Of a stretch of 64,000 bases of DNA, positions 1 to 8,814 are shown one piece after another. Where the stretch lies: positions 1,178,001-1,242,000 of the forward strand of contig NC_018017.1 in the NCBI RefSeq assembly GCF_000243155.2, read 5' to 3'. Made by a program: the position numbers and the translations under genes. The notes beneath the pieces were generated by a model that did not search any database, was not told where the DNA came from, and worked only from the letters and a program-made list of their open reading frames with translations. How positions within the stretch are numbered: the first letter of the stretch is position 1; each line of letters opens with the position of its first letter. The DNA is from Desulfitobacterium dehalogenans ATCC 51507 (lineage in GTDB: Bacteria; Bacillota; Desulfitobacteriia; Desulfitobacteriales; Desulfitobacteriaceae).

Positions 1-354
1 TTAGGTTCCATACCCGATTTATATCTGGATGAGAAGGAGCTTCGTCAGCTCATCCTGAACCTGGCCCGCAATGGTCTGGAAGCCATGTCGGCCAAAGGCA
101 CCCTTACTATAGCTACCTATTCTCAACAAGGGAATGTTATACTTGAAGTAGAAGATCAAGGGACAGGAATACCCAATGACATAAAAGATAAGATCGGAAC
201 CCCTTTTTTTACCACAAAACTCAATGGTACCGGTCTCGGTATGGCCATATGCTACAGCATAGCTGCCCGGCATAATGCCACGATTGGCTTTCAATCCAGC
301 CCCCAGGGGACGAAGGTAAGGGTGAAGTTTCAGGGGTGTAGGGGAGTGTCGTAA
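1..354 (+). CDS. Sensor histidine kinase, C-terminal ATPase domain (5' end outside window)
   Basis: Open from the first base in frame 1 and stops at 352-354, so only the last ~117 residues of a larger protein are present. They form a HATPase_c domain: an N-box (QLILNLARNGLEAM, residues 16-29 of the fragment), a G1 box (VEDQGTGIP) and a G2 box (GTGLGMAI). This is the ATP-binding half of a two-component kinase and would phosphorylate a His upstream of the window edge. The compact end straight after the G2 box is typical of sporulation/PAS-type kinases. Sensor domain and partner regulator cannot be seen. Amj gene follows after 6 bases, so the two are probably cotranscribed. Confidence 0.85.
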   Translation, partial: LGSIPDLYLDEKELRQLILNLARNGLEAMSAKGTLTIATYSQQGNVILEVEDQGTGIPNDIKDKIGTPFFTTKLNGTGLGMAICYSIAARHNATIGFQSSPQGTKVRVKFQGCRGVS

Positions 355-360
355 AATACA

Positions 361-1155
361 ATGGAAACTATTTTATGGGAATTGATGATTTTAACGTTTA
401 TTATCCACCTTATTGACACCCTTTCCTACTCGGTCAGACTTAACTCGGTCAAAAGTGGACAGTTCGCCTTGTCGTTTTCCTTATTCAACCTGTTTGTGCT
501 TGTTTCCCGTACGGCTAATATGTTTCAAGCCCCTTTAATCGGATGGATCATTGGGGAAAGCCTTTCAACAGGAATTGACCCTATGAACGACATACGGAAG
601 GTAATTTTCGCTTCGACAATAGGAACATTGTTTGGAATTCTATTGATCCCAACATTTTTGAGACTATTTGAGGTCGCTGTAAAACGGCTGGAGACAACCG
701 GTTCGGTTCCACTGTTAGTGATCGAAGCCTTGCATATTAATAATGTGAAGCGCATCTTAAAAAGAGCTACCCGGCCCAACAAAACGATGTTAGAAAGGCT
801 CAGATATCGGGAAATTCCGAAGAGACTGCTTATCATAAATTCATTGGTAACAGGAATTTATACAGTCGGGGTTCTTGCGGCTAACTATTCGGCATTATTA
901 GTGGCAGAACAGTACAGAATCGCGGCAGTAGGTTCCTCGGGGATGATTAATGGCTTTGCGACAATTTTGCTGACATTGTTTATTGACCCGAAATCCGCTG
1001 TAATTACGGATCAAGCGTTAAGGGGAGACAGGCCGTATGGTGATGTGAAAGCCCTGGTCATTTTGCTGATCGCCTCTAAGTTAATTGGCACAATGCTGGG
1101 ACAAGCGATATTTCTGCCGGCAGCAAAAATTATTGCCAGTTTCTATGGGATGTGA
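361..1155 (+). CDS. amj: Amj-type lipid II flippase (DUF2837 family)
   Basis: A 264-residue integral membrane protein with about six hydrophobic segments (near residues 5-25, 35-55, 82-102, 155-180, 190-212 and 240-260). The N-terminal IHLIDTLSYSVRLNSVKSG and SLFNLFVLVSRTANM stretches match what I know of the Amj (formerly YdaH) family, the alternate lipid II flippase of Bacillus that can replace MurJ in moving the peptidoglycan precursor across the membrane. Length is normal for the family. It starts 6 bases after the kinase gene. The family call rests on remembered sequence character, not on an alignment. Confidence 0.75.
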   Translation: METILWELMILTFIIHLIDTLSYSVRLNSVKSGQFALSFSLFNLFVLVSRTANMFQAPLIGWIIGESLSTGIDPMNDIRKVIFASTIGTLFGILLIPTFLRLFEVAVKRLETTGSVPLLVIEALHINNVKRILKRATRPNKTMLERLRYREIPKRLLIINSLVTGIYTVGVLAANYSALLVAEQYRIAAVGSSGMINGFATILLTLFIDPKSAVITDQALRGDRPYGDVKALVILLIASKLIGTMLGQAIFLPAAKIIASFYGM

Positions 1156-1173
1156 GGAAGGAGGGCATTTGCG

Positions 1174-1461
1174 TTGAACTGCCAATATCAATCCGCTAGG
1201 CCGGTGCCCCGTTTAAGATTACGCACATTTTCAGGTAAGCTATATTTCACCTGGCGGCGGTATTTACAGTGGCTATTAAACCGAGCCACCCGATATGCTT
1301 TAACCTCAAGAGAGAGTGATTTTTCTAATGTTGTGGCGGCCCACAAAGCACCCTTATACAGACGATTACGCAATGTTGATATGTGGCTGCAGGAAAATAA
1401 AGTAACGAACTTGAAGCTGGCATGTGGAAAGCTTAATGAGGTGATACTAAAGCTATTATGA
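1174..1461 (+). pseudogene. Truncated vanW-like remnant
   Basis: Starts with TTG after a strong aaggaggg ribosome site (1158-1165) and encodes 95 residues. The C-terminal half, with APLYRRLRNVDMWLQENKV followed by TNLKLACGKLN, closely resembles the middle of VanW proteins (a '...LY....D...QENKV.NLKLA...L' block), where intact members continue with an IKPGE.FS(Y/F)W block and a further ~150 residues. Here the frame ends at once. A second frame around 1496-1540 reads AIKPNEMQEERFW, which may be the displaced continuation. Read as a decayed or deleted vanW gene; the alternative is a short functional ORF. VanW function is itself poorly known. Confidence 0.55.
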
Positions 1462-1530
1462 TGGTTGAGCCGTTGCTTGAAGAGGGAAGAGAGTAGCTAT
1501 CAAACCAAATGAAATGCAGGAGGAGCGTTT

Positions 1531-2346
1531 TTGGCAAATAAACGTATATCACGCAGAACATTTATCATCGGTGGGATAGGATTGCTATCCTACCTGTACT
1601 TTAATGTCCATTCCGTTGCCGTAAAACACTATACTATTGTCATTAATGATCTGCCCAAAGAGTTTGAGGGCTTTACAATTCTTCATTTGACGGATTTACA
1701 TGCCAAAAAGTATGGTGATAAGCAGGATAAGCTTATCAATATGATTAATCGCCAGAAATTCGATATGGTAGCGATGACCGGCGATTTTATAGATAAAGAT
1801 AATCCTGATGTTGAACCTACTTTGGATCTGATTCGTGGATTAGAATCCAAGCCTATTTTCTTTGTACCGGGGAATCACGAGTGGAGGCATGATTTTAGAA
1901 TTAAGCCTATTTTAGAGGGTCATGGGGTAAAGATTTTAGACAACAGGAACTATAAATGTGCAAAGGGGAACTCCTATCTTTGGATAGCAGGTGTCGATGA
2001 TCCCTATTTGCATAGAGATGAGTTGGATCAGGCACTTCATGGCATCGCAGATTCTCAGCCTAAAGTATTATTGGCCCATGCACCAAATATTTTTATGTCT
2101 GCAGCTGAGTCCGATATTGAGTTGGTATTAGTGGGACATACACATGGTGGTCAAGTAAGGCTTCCTATAATAGGGGCGATAGTGGCTCCAGGTCAAGGAC
2201 TTTTTCCAAAATACGATTATGGACATTTCACGACGGGTTCTACAAATATGATCATTAATGGCGGCTTAGGAGAGAGTACCTTGCCATTACGATTTTGCAG
2301 TCGGCCAGAAATCGTTCTTGTTAAACTGGTTTCCAGTCCCCAATAG
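1531..2346 (+). CDS. YkuE-like metallophosphoesterase with Tat-like signal
   Basis: A 271-residue calcineurin-type phosphoesterase using a TTG start with a good aggagg site at 1518-1523. The N-terminus has a twin-arginine motif (SRRTFIIGG, residues 7-15) and a hydrophobic stretch, suggesting export or membrane anchoring. Metal-binding motifs are complete: DLH (55-57), GD (84-85), GNHE (114-117), H183 and GHTHGG (202-207). Family members hydrolyse phosphodiesters or phospholipid head groups at the membrane; the substrate here is unknown. It follows the vanW remnant and shares its end region. Confidence 0.85.
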   Translation: MANKRISRRTFIIGGIGLLSYLYFNVHSVAVKHYTIVINDLPKEFEGFTILHLTDLHAKKYGDKQDKLINMINRQKFDMVAMTGDFIDKDNPDVEPTLDLIRGLESKPIFFVPGNHEWRHDFRIKPILEGHGVKILDNRNYKCAKGNSYLWIAGVDDPYLHRDELDQALHGIADSQPKVLLAHAPNIFMSAAESDIELVLVGHTHGGQVRLPIIGAIVAPGQGLFPKYDYGHFTTGSTNMIINGGLGESTLPLRFCSRPEIVLVKLVSSPQ

Positions 2347-2430
2347 ACCCTAGCTTCAAAAATAAAGGTTGATTTCTATAAAGATGACTTAAAAGAATGC
2401 TGACAATTACTTTGGAAAAAAGGGGCAATT

Positions 2431-3291
2431 ATGTATAACAAGAGTTTATGGGAAGCTTTCTTATTCCCTCCTATACATATAGACAGAAGAAGGCTTGAAG
2501 CAAAACTTAAGGGCAAGACAATTCTTATTACAGGTGCCAGTTCCGGCATAGGGGAAGAATTAGCTTACCAATTGGCAGAGATAGATTGTCATTTGATTTT
2601 AGTGGCAAGAACTGAGGAAAAGCTCATCAGAGTGAAACAAGAAATTGAACAAAAAGAAGCCAAAGTAAGCATTTTTCGAGCTGACCTTAGAGATCCTGAA
2701 AAGGTGATGGAATTATTAAAGTTCATTCATCAATTGCCCGATGGTTTGGACTTATTCGTCAGCAATGCCGGTTTATCAATAAAGCGATCGATTAACGATT
2801 CTTTAGACCGCTATCATGACTTTACCCGAACCATGGCCATCAATTATTTTGCACCGGTTCAATTATTATTGTCCCTTATTCCTCTCCTTGAGAAAAATAA
2901 GGGACATATTATTAATCTCTCTACGATCAATGTTTTGCTCTTACCTGTGCCCCATTGGGCCGCCTATCAGGCATCAAAATCAGCCTTTGATACCTGGTTT
3001 CGAGCGGCAGCTTCGGAGCTGAATGCTATGGGGATTGCCACGTCATCAGTGTATCTGCCCCTGGTTAGAACTCCTATGATTTTGCCTACAGAGGCCTATC
3101 AAAAGCTTCCTGCCATGAGTCCGGAGCATGTAGGGAAAATTGTTTCTAAGTTAATATATACACAAAAACCAAAATACAGGCCCTGGTGGTTGCTGCCCGG
3201 ACAATTCGTATCAATTATGTTTAGAGGAATCTGGGAATTTGCTGCACCGGCTATTTTAAGAAAGCGAAAACAAGGTAGACATCATGGTTAG
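2431..3291 (+). CDS. Short-chain dehydrogenase/reductase
   Basis: A 286-residue classical SDR. The nucleotide-binding glycine motif GASSGIG is at 35-41, the NAG motif at 112-114, and the catalytic S164, Y179 and K183 (YQASK) are all present. It is preceded by a ~30-residue amphipathic N-terminal extension and ends with a hydrophobic, basic tail, which suggests membrane association, as in some lipid-modifying SDRs. The stop overlaps the start of the acyl-CoA synthetase gene by 8 bases, so the two are translationally coupled and probably act on the same acyl or fatty substrate (inference). Confidence 0.88.
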   Translation: MYNKSLWEAFLFPPIHIDRRRLEAKLKGKTILITGASSGIGEELAYQLAEIDCHLILVARTEEKLIRVKQEIEQKEAKVSIFRADLRDPEKVMELLKFIHQLPDGLDLFVSNAGLSIKRSINDSLDRYHDFTRTMAINYFAPVQLLLSLIPLLEKNKGHIINLSTINVLLLPVPHWAAYQASKSAFDTWFRAAASELNAMGIATSSVYLPLVRTPMILPTEAYQKLPAMSPEHVGKIVSKLIYTQKPKYRPWWLLPGQFVSIMFRGIWEFAAPAILRKRKQGRHHG

Positions 3292-4822
3292 ATTGATCGA
3301 TGTTTTATTTAAAATAGGACTGTTTTCACCCTTAAGGCTCTATAGCTTTGCTAGTGCTCTCCATAAATATGGAATAAACATCATGGCTTTATTGAGTTTT
3401 GCTGAAAAGGCATATGGGAAAAAGATAGGGCTGGTCGATGACAACGAAACATTGACTTACAAAGAATTGTATTTACAGTCTAAAGAGCTTTCTTTTATTT
3501 TGAGAGAAAAATATCAACTGAGAAGGGGCCATAAGGTAGGGTTTATATGTAAAAACCATGCTTCCTTAGTGAAAGCTATATTCGCTGTTTCTCAATCAGG
3601 AGCGGATATCTATTTGCTTAATGCTGAAATGAGCTGCAGTCAGTTTAATAATTTATTAGATCAAACGGATTTCCACTTGCTTATCTATGATTTTGAATCA
3701 AGTCCTTTGCTTGAAGGTTCAGCGTATAAAAAGGATAAGCTTTTGAGTTATCACGAGGATTTACCAGCGATCAATAACTTGCTTAATCTAAGCCTCCCTG
3801 AAAATCCGAAAATAAAGCGTTCCTTAACCGGAAAGCTGGTGATATTAACGGGAGGTACAACGGGGAATGCCAAGGCAGCAGTCCATCAACCTTCACTTCG
3901 CAACTATTTGAATCCATTCGTAACTTTAATAAACAGACTGAAGCTCGTAAATTATCGTACTGTTTATATAGCCACCCCAATTTATCATGGCTATGGAATA
4001 GCAGTTTTACTGGTGTTCATCATTTTGGGGAAAAAGGTGATCATCCAAAAAGGTTTCAATGTGGTCAAAGCATGCCACCTTATTCGCAAGCACCAGGTTG
4101 AAGTGGTGACCGTTGTACCCTTAATGATCTATAAAATGTTAAAACAAAACCCTGAGGATTTGAAATCCCTTGCTTGCATTGTTTCAGGTGGGGCGGAACT
4201 CAATCCCAGAGTGGTCAGGGAGACGGCGGAGAAATTAGGAGATGTCTTGTATAATTTGTATGGAACCTCAGAGGCGGGTTTAAATATCATAGCCACACCC
4301 CAGGATTTAAGGTGCTCGGCAAATACCCTTGGGAAAAAAATCAAAGGTGTTCGGCTAAAAATAATGGATGGAAACAAAAATAAAGTTCCTGTTGGCAGTG
4401 TGGGCCAATTCTGCATTAAAAACAGGTGGTCCATGGGAAACAAAAGCAATCCATGGATTGAAACAGGTGATTTAGGCTATTGTGATCATCAAGGATATTA
4501 CTTTTTATGTGGCAGGGCCGATGACATGGTGGTTTCGGCAGGGGAAAATGTTTATCCTGCTGACCTGGAGCAGGTACTAAGAGATCATCCTCACATAGAA
4601 GAGGTGGCGGTAATCGGAATCCGAGATGAAGGATTTGGGCAAAGGCTGAAGGCGTTTGTACTTCCTGAAGAGGGAGCCGGTTTAACCGAGGAGGAGCTTT
4701 TGGAATGGCTGCGCCCAAGAGTTGCACGATTTCAGGTTCCCAAGGAAATAACCTTTGTTCAAGAAATGCCTTATACTTCCTTGGGTAAGCTTGATAAGAA
4801 GCTGTTAAGAAGTAATGATTGA
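3284..4822 (+). CDS. AMP-forming acyl-CoA/fatty acid ligase
   Basis: A 512-residue ANL-superfamily adenylating enzyme. Visible motifs are the P-loop TGGTTGNAK (189-197), YGTSEAG (326-332), the TGDLGY aspartate motif (394-399), the hinge region GRADDMVVSAGENVYP (410-425) and the C-terminal catalytic lysine in SLGKLDKK (Lys502). It should activate a carboxylic acid with ATP and transfer it to CoA or a carrier. Coupled by an 8-base overlap to the SDR upstream. Substrate cannot be predicted; the missing usual proline-rich spacing in the P-loop is within family variation. Confidence 0.87.
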   Translation: MVRLIDVLFKIGLFSPLRLYSFASALHKYGINIMALLSFAEKAYGKKIGLVDDNETLTYKELYLQSKELSFILREKYQLRRGHKVGFICKNHASLVKAIFAVSQSGADIYLLNAEMSCSQFNNLLDQTDFHLLIYDFESSPLLEGSAYKKDKLLSYHEDLPAINNLLNLSLPENPKIKRSLTGKLVILTGGTTGNAKAAVHQPSLRNYLNPFVTLINRLKLVNYRTVYIATPIYHGYGIAVLLVFIILGKKVIIQKGFNVVKACHLIRKHQVEVVTVVPLMIYKMLKQNPEDLKSLACIVSGGAELNPRVVRETAEKLGDVLYNLYGTSEAGLNIIATPQDLRCSANTLGKKIKGVRLKIMDGNKNKVPVGSVGQFCIKNRWSMGNKSNPWIETGDLGYCDHQGYYFLCGRADDMVVSAGENVYPADLEQVLRDHPHIEEVAVIGIRDEGFGQRLKAFVLPEEGAGLTEEELLEWLRPRVARFQVPKEITFVQEMPYTSLGKLDKKLLRSND

Positions 4823-4858
4823 CACTGCCATTGGGCAGCTGAGATAGGAGGTAATGCT

Positions 4859-5425
4859 ATGAGACATATTGGAACGAAAAAACTGGAAACCGAGCGGTTG
4901 ATCTTACGCAAGTTTGAACTAAATGACGCAGAAGCGATGTTTAGGAATTGGGCCAGTGATGCGGAAGTAACGAAATATCTGATATGGCCTCCCCATGACA
5001 ATGTCGCGGTCTCCTTGGAAGTATTGAAGGACTGGATTAGTCAATATAAAGACCATAAGTTCTATCAATGGGCAATTGTGTGCAAAGAAAATGGGCCTGA
5101 GCCTATTGGCAGTATCAGCATTGTAAAAATGGATGAGCGTATTGGCATGGTTCATGTGGGTTATTGCCTAGGTAAAAGATGGTGGGGTAAGGGTGTTGCC
5201 TCTGAGGCACTTGCAGAGTTAATACGTTTTTTCTTTGAAGAGGTTGAAGTGAATAGGATTGAATCCAGGCATGATCCGCGCAATCCTAACTCAGGAAGAG
5301 TAATGAAAAAATGCGGGTTGGTGTACGAAGGGACTGTGAAGCAAGGGGACTGGTGCAATCAAGGAATCTGCGATTGCTCAATGTATGGACTTGTTGCGGA
5401 AGACTATTATTCAAGCAAGAAATGA
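4859..5425 (+). CDS. GNAT-family N-acetyltransferase (RimJ/RimL type)
   Basis: A 188-residue acetyltransferase with the typical RimJ/L N-terminus (LETERLILRKFELNDAEAMF) and the acetyl-CoA-binding region GYCLGKRWWGKGVASEAL (around residues 101-118), followed by the conserved asparagine-rich segment RNPNSGRVMKKCGL. Such enzymes acetylate N-termini of ribosomal proteins or small amines. The ribosome site ggaggt ends 6 bases upstream. It stands alone, 36 bases after the ligase gene. Substrate unknown. Confidence 0.87.
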   Translation: MRHIGTKKLETERLILRKFELNDAEAMFRNWASDAEVTKYLIWPPHDNVAVSLEVLKDWISQYKDHKFYQWAIVCKENGPEPIGSISIVKMDERIGMVHVGYCLGKRWWGKGVASEALAELIRFFFEEVEVNRIESRHDPRNPNSGRVMKKCGLVYEGTVKQGDWCNQGICDCSMYGLVAEDYYSSKK

Positions 5426-5584
5426 AAAGTGGTTTGAAGTATCAAAATCAAAGGGAGGAGTTAACTTAATGATGGAGAGATAAAGGGATATAACCTTTTG
5501 GATTATAAAAAGAATTAGTTTTTAGAGAGGATGCTTGACCGTCACCTTAGGGGATGCCTTAAGCTTAATTTGGAGGTGACCACT

Positions 5585-6505
5585 ATGCAGATTAGTGAAA
5601 TCTGTCAGCTAACCGGGTTAACCAAGAAAGCCATCGAATATTATCAGGGCAAAGGATTAGTATCTCCCCTAATACAAGAGAATGGATATAGGGAGTTCAG
5701 CCATGATGATGTAGAGAAGCTGAGGGTAATAGCATTATTTAGAAAGCTGGATCTAACCACAGATGAGATTAAGCAAGTGTTAGAGAGTAATGACAAGAAA
5801 TCCGCGCTGAAGATGGTTAAGCAAGTAAAGCAAATTCAAGCAAAGGCCAGACTTACCCAGATAGAATTGCTTGAGGAACTGGTTCATAATGAAAATATGG
5901 AGATGATTCAGGATAAGATCAGTATATTAGAGCAACAGGCTTCCATTAAAGAAAAATTGCTAATGTCCTTTCCCGGGTACTATGGACATTATATTAGTTT
6001 TCATTTTGGCCAATTTCTGAACGAGCCAATAAAAACGGACGAACAGAAACGAATGTATGCAGTCATAGTTGAGTTTTTAGATAACATGGAATCACTGGAA
6101 ATTCCTGATGAACTCCAGCCCTTTCTGGATCAGGTGGATCAGTACACGGATGATAGGCTTGAAACCCTATCTTTGAATGTGCAGATCGCTTTTGACGATT
6201 TTGAAACCTACTGGGAAAACTACAAAGAAAGTATAGCTCAATATGTAGAATTTAAAAAATCAGAGAGCTATCAAAACTCAGGGATGGCACAACTTATGCA
6301 TTTATTTCGTCAATTTGGTGAGACAAGCGGATACTATGAAGTGTTTATCCCAGCTATGCGCAAATTAAGTCCTTCCTATGATGCTTACTATATGAAAATG
6401 CTCCAAGCCAACGAAAAGCTGATAGAGAAAATGCCGGACTTGAGAAATGGAAGTATTTCCAAAGCAGGTCATCCGGGGTATAATCATCTTAGGGATGGAG
6501 AGTAA
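5585..6505 (+). CDS. MerR-family transcriptional regulator with long effector domain
   Basis: Start chosen at ATG 5585 because ggaggtga sits at 5571-5578 and the MerR domain begins exactly there (MQISEICQLTGLTKKAIEYYQ); an upstream ATG at 5531 would add 18 unlike residues. Product of 306 residues: winged helix DNA-binding domain at 1-70, a coiled-coil dimerisation helix at about 75-125, then ~180 residues of mostly helical sequence rich in Glu, Tyr and Gln that I do not recognise as a known ligand domain. No metal-binding Cys cluster is visible, so a metal sensor is unlikely. May regulate the epimerase gene that follows. Confidence 0.85.
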   Translation: MQISEICQLTGLTKKAIEYYQGKGLVSPLIQENGYREFSHDDVEKLRVIALFRKLDLTTDEIKQVLESNDKKSALKMVKQVKQIQAKARLTQIELLEELVHNENMEMIQDKISILEQQASIKEKLLMSFPGYYGHYISFHFGQFLNEPIKTDEQKRMYAVIVEFLDNMESLEIPDELQPFLDQVDQYTDDRLETLSLNVQIAFDDFETYWENYKESIAQYVEFKKSESYQNSGMAQLMHLFRQFGETSGYYEVFIPAMRKLSPSYDAYYMKMLQANEKLIEKMPDLRNGSISKAGHPGYNHLRDGE

Positions 6506-6665
6506 ATGCCGGATTACCGAAGAAGCCTGAAGAGAATACGATTTAGCAATACGAGGCTGACAGGTACTGTTAGCCTTTTATTTTACATATTTGACTGCTA
6601 ATTTGGTTTGCGCGCATAAGGATGTCTGAATGTATGTAATGAGGCCATATAGAGGGGGCGAAGCT

Positions 6666-7580
6666 ATGAAGGTTTTAATCTTCGGCGGAACAGGTTTTGT
6701 GGGAAAATATCTGACCAAGGAATTGCTTGAGAATGGATATCAGGTGTTTGTTGTAACCAGAAACTCTCATAAAATGGTCAGCACCCTAGGAAGTGGAGTA
6801 GAGGCAATCGAATGGGATAATATGTCCTCATTGTCTTCGCTTAAAAATTTGGAGCAGATTGATGTTGTGATCAATCTAGCCGGTGAATCCATCGGCAATC
6901 GCAGATGGACCCCTTCGGTAAAAGAAGAGATTATAGCAAGCAGGCTTAGAACAACTGGCGCAATTGTTACAGCCATTGATCATGGTGTGATTCAGCCTAA
7001 AGTGTTCATCAATGCATCGGCTGTTGGCTATTATGGCCCCCGTGGGGATGAAGAGCTCGCCGAGTCTGAGGAAGCCGGAAAGGATTTTCTGGCACAAGTA
7101 TGCCGGGAATGGGAACAGGAAGCCTACAAGGCCCAAGCTCCTTTGACAAGAGTAGTCACCCTGCGGATTGGAGTCGTCTTAGGAAATGAAGGTGCTCTCA
7201 ATAGAATGACCATGCCATTTAAATTCTACATAGGCGGTCCCTTGGGTACGGGAGAGCAATGGCTTTCCTGGATACATATCCAAGATTTAATCAGCATAAT
7301 AAGATGTGTTATTGAACATCCGGGGTTATCCGGTCCTATTAATGCTGTCGCTCCAAATCCGGCAAGAATGAGAGATTTCAGTAAAACACTGGGCAAGGTT
7401 TTAAGCAAACCATCATGGCTACCCGTTCCAGAAATACTCCTGAAAATAGCTTTGGGTCAGATGTCAGAAATGCTATTACATGGACAACGGGCTGTGCCCA
7501 AGAAAATACAGAGCGCTGGCTTTGAATATATGTACGCAGACTTGGAGGAAGCTTTGGAGAACGCTTTGGCGGTGATATAA
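6666..7580 (+). CDS. TIGR01777-type NAD(P)-binding epimerase (YfcH/SulA-like)
   Basis: ATG 6666 is preferred over 6630: it is preceded by gaggggg and the Rossmann fold starts immediately (MKVLIFGGTGFVGKYL, glycine motif at 7-13). The 304-residue product has the features of the YfcH / cell division inhibitor SulA-like branch of extended SDRs: VVINLAGESIGNRRWTPSVK, INASAVGYYGPRGDE, TLRIGVVLG and the C-terminal DUF1731-like part with PVPEILLKIALGQMSEMLL and GQRAVPKKIQSAGFEY. Reaction unknown for the family; an NAD(P)-dependent sugar or quinone transformation is usually assumed. Confidence 0.85.
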   Translation: MKVLIFGGTGFVGKYLTKELLENGYQVFVVTRNSHKMVSTLGSGVEAIEWDNMSSLSSLKNLEQIDVVINLAGESIGNRRWTPSVKEEIIASRLRTTGAIVTAIDHGVIQPKVFINASAVGYYGPRGDEELAESEEAGKDFLAQVCREWEQEAYKAQAPLTRVVTLRIGVVLGNEGALNRMTMPFKFYIGGPLGTGEQWLSWIHIQDLISIIRCVIEHPGLSGPINAVAPNPARMRDFSKTLGKVLSKPSWLPVPEILLKIALGQMSEMLLHGQRAVPKKIQSAGFEYMYADLEEALENALAVI

Positions 7581-7716
7581 ATTGAAAAGACTAAGAGAAG
7601 CTTGGCAGCACTCTTAATTTTTCTATGCTTCAGAGGGCCGTGGTGATAACTTAAAGCGGATTCTTCACAGTTTTTGACGAATGGTTGTAACAGGATTTTA
7701 AAAGGAGCGTAAGTAT

Positions 7717-8166
7717 ATGAATTGGAGTGAGGCATTTAACGCCAATCGACAGCCGTCTGATGATGACATTAAAGCGTTTATCGGTCAGGGAAAGCTATTA
7801 TGGTCTGAACTGTTTTCTTATATCGATGCTGCTTATCAAGTTAAGCCTAAATTGGCCTTTAGTCAATGTTCGGCACAGCCCGGGTGGAATGTAAAGTATC
7901 AAAAGAGTGGTAAATCATTATGTACTCTATATCCAATGGAGGGATTTTTTATTGCACTCGTTGTGGTAGGGGCAAAGGAGGAAGAAACAGTAGAAATGGC
8001 TCTAGGAACATTTACTTCGTATGTTCAAAGCTTATACCGGAAAACATCTTTCTCCTGTGGCGGACGTTGGCTTATGATTGAGGTAAGGGAGCAACCTGTA
8101 CTCAATGATGTAAAGAGCTTAATAGCAATCAGGGTAAGGCCAAAGCGGTTGGATGTGCCTCAATAG
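7717..8166 (+). CDS. DUF3788 family protein
   Basis: A 149-residue soluble protein preceded by aaaggagcg. The sequence pattern (a LW.EL..YID..YQVKPKL start, GWNVKYQKSGKSLCTLYPMEGFF and SCGGRWLMIEVR) matches my recollection of DUF3788, a small family of unknown function related in fold to YdhG/DUF1801-like proteins and common in clostridia. No catalytic motif stands out. It starts a run of three closely spaced genes with the HEAT-like protein and the racemase. Confidence 0.7.
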   Translation: MNWSEAFNANRQPSDDDIKAFIGQGKLLWSELFSYIDAAYQVKPKLAFSQCSAQPGWNVKYQKSGKSLCTLYPMEGFFIALVVVGAKEEETVEMALGTFTSYVQSLYRKTSFSCGGRWLMIEVREQPVLNDVKSLIAIRVRPKRLDVPQ

Positions 8167-8194
8167 TGCAGCTGACTAAGAAGGAAGGGTAAAA

Positions 8195-8803
8195 ATGATT
8201 ATCGCTGATCAGCTATTGGCATTTGGAAAAGAGGATCTGCTAGAAGTCTCTAAAACTTTAAACGAAGAGGATATCTCTCAGCTCATTAAGTGGTTGAATG
8301 AAAAAGATGACAAATTGAGATACCATTCATTGCTTTTACTAGGACATCGTTCGGAGGAATACGGAGATGTGTACCCTTATTGGGATCTTCTCTGTGAAAA
8401 ACTAAAAAGTCCCAACTCATACCAAAGAAGCATTGGGGTAATGCTTATTGCGGCTAATGCGAAATGGGATAAGGATGACAGAATGGATTCCACAATAGAT
8501 GATTACTTAAAGATTCTTGGGGATAAAAAACCGGTTACAGTTAGGCAGTGTATCCAGGCGTTAAGTGAAATCGTTACCCATAAACCAAACCTGCAAGATA
8601 AAGTGTCCAGAGAGCTCATGGCCATTGATATCTTAGGAGTAAAACCGACAATGAGAAAACTGATACTCATGGACATGCTCAATATTCTTGTGCTTATTCG
8701 AAAATCTCAGAACTCTGAAGAGATTGAGACCTATATTTTTAATGCCCTTACGGGTGGACTGCTTGACAAGAAAGCGTTAAAGCAAATTGAATCTGTGTTA
8801 TAG
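8195..8803 (+). CDS. HEAT-repeat-like helical protein
   Basis: A 202-residue, all-helical, soluble protein with two or three degenerate HEAT/ARM-type helix pairs (for example KLRYHSLLLLGHRSEE at 41-56 and QRSIGVMLIAANAKWD at 77-92, then VRQCIQALSEIVTHKPN). Such folds bind proteins or, in the AlkD branch, DNA. There is no Trp/Asp arrangement that would let me call AlkD. It lies 28 bases after the DUF3788 gene and 11 bases before the racemase gene, with a weak gaaggg ribosome site. Function unknown. Confidence 0.6.
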   Translation: MIIADQLLAFGKEDLLEVSKTLNEEDISQLIKWLNEKDDKLRYHSLLLLGHRSEEYGDVYPYWDLLCEKLKSPNSYQRSIGVMLIAANAKWDKDDRMDSTIDDYLKILGDKKPVTVRQCIQALSEIVTHKPNLQDKVSRELMAIDILGVKPTMRKLILMDMLNILVLIRKSQNSEEIETYIFNALTGGLLDKKALKQIESVL

Positions 8804-8814
8804 GAGAGAAAACC

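Noticed and set aside
6630-6665. Upstream ATG starts of several genes (also at 5531, 14403, 20822, 42026, 51468, 57099)
   Set aside because: In each case the ribosome site lies between the upstream start and the conserved protein start, so the downstream start was used.
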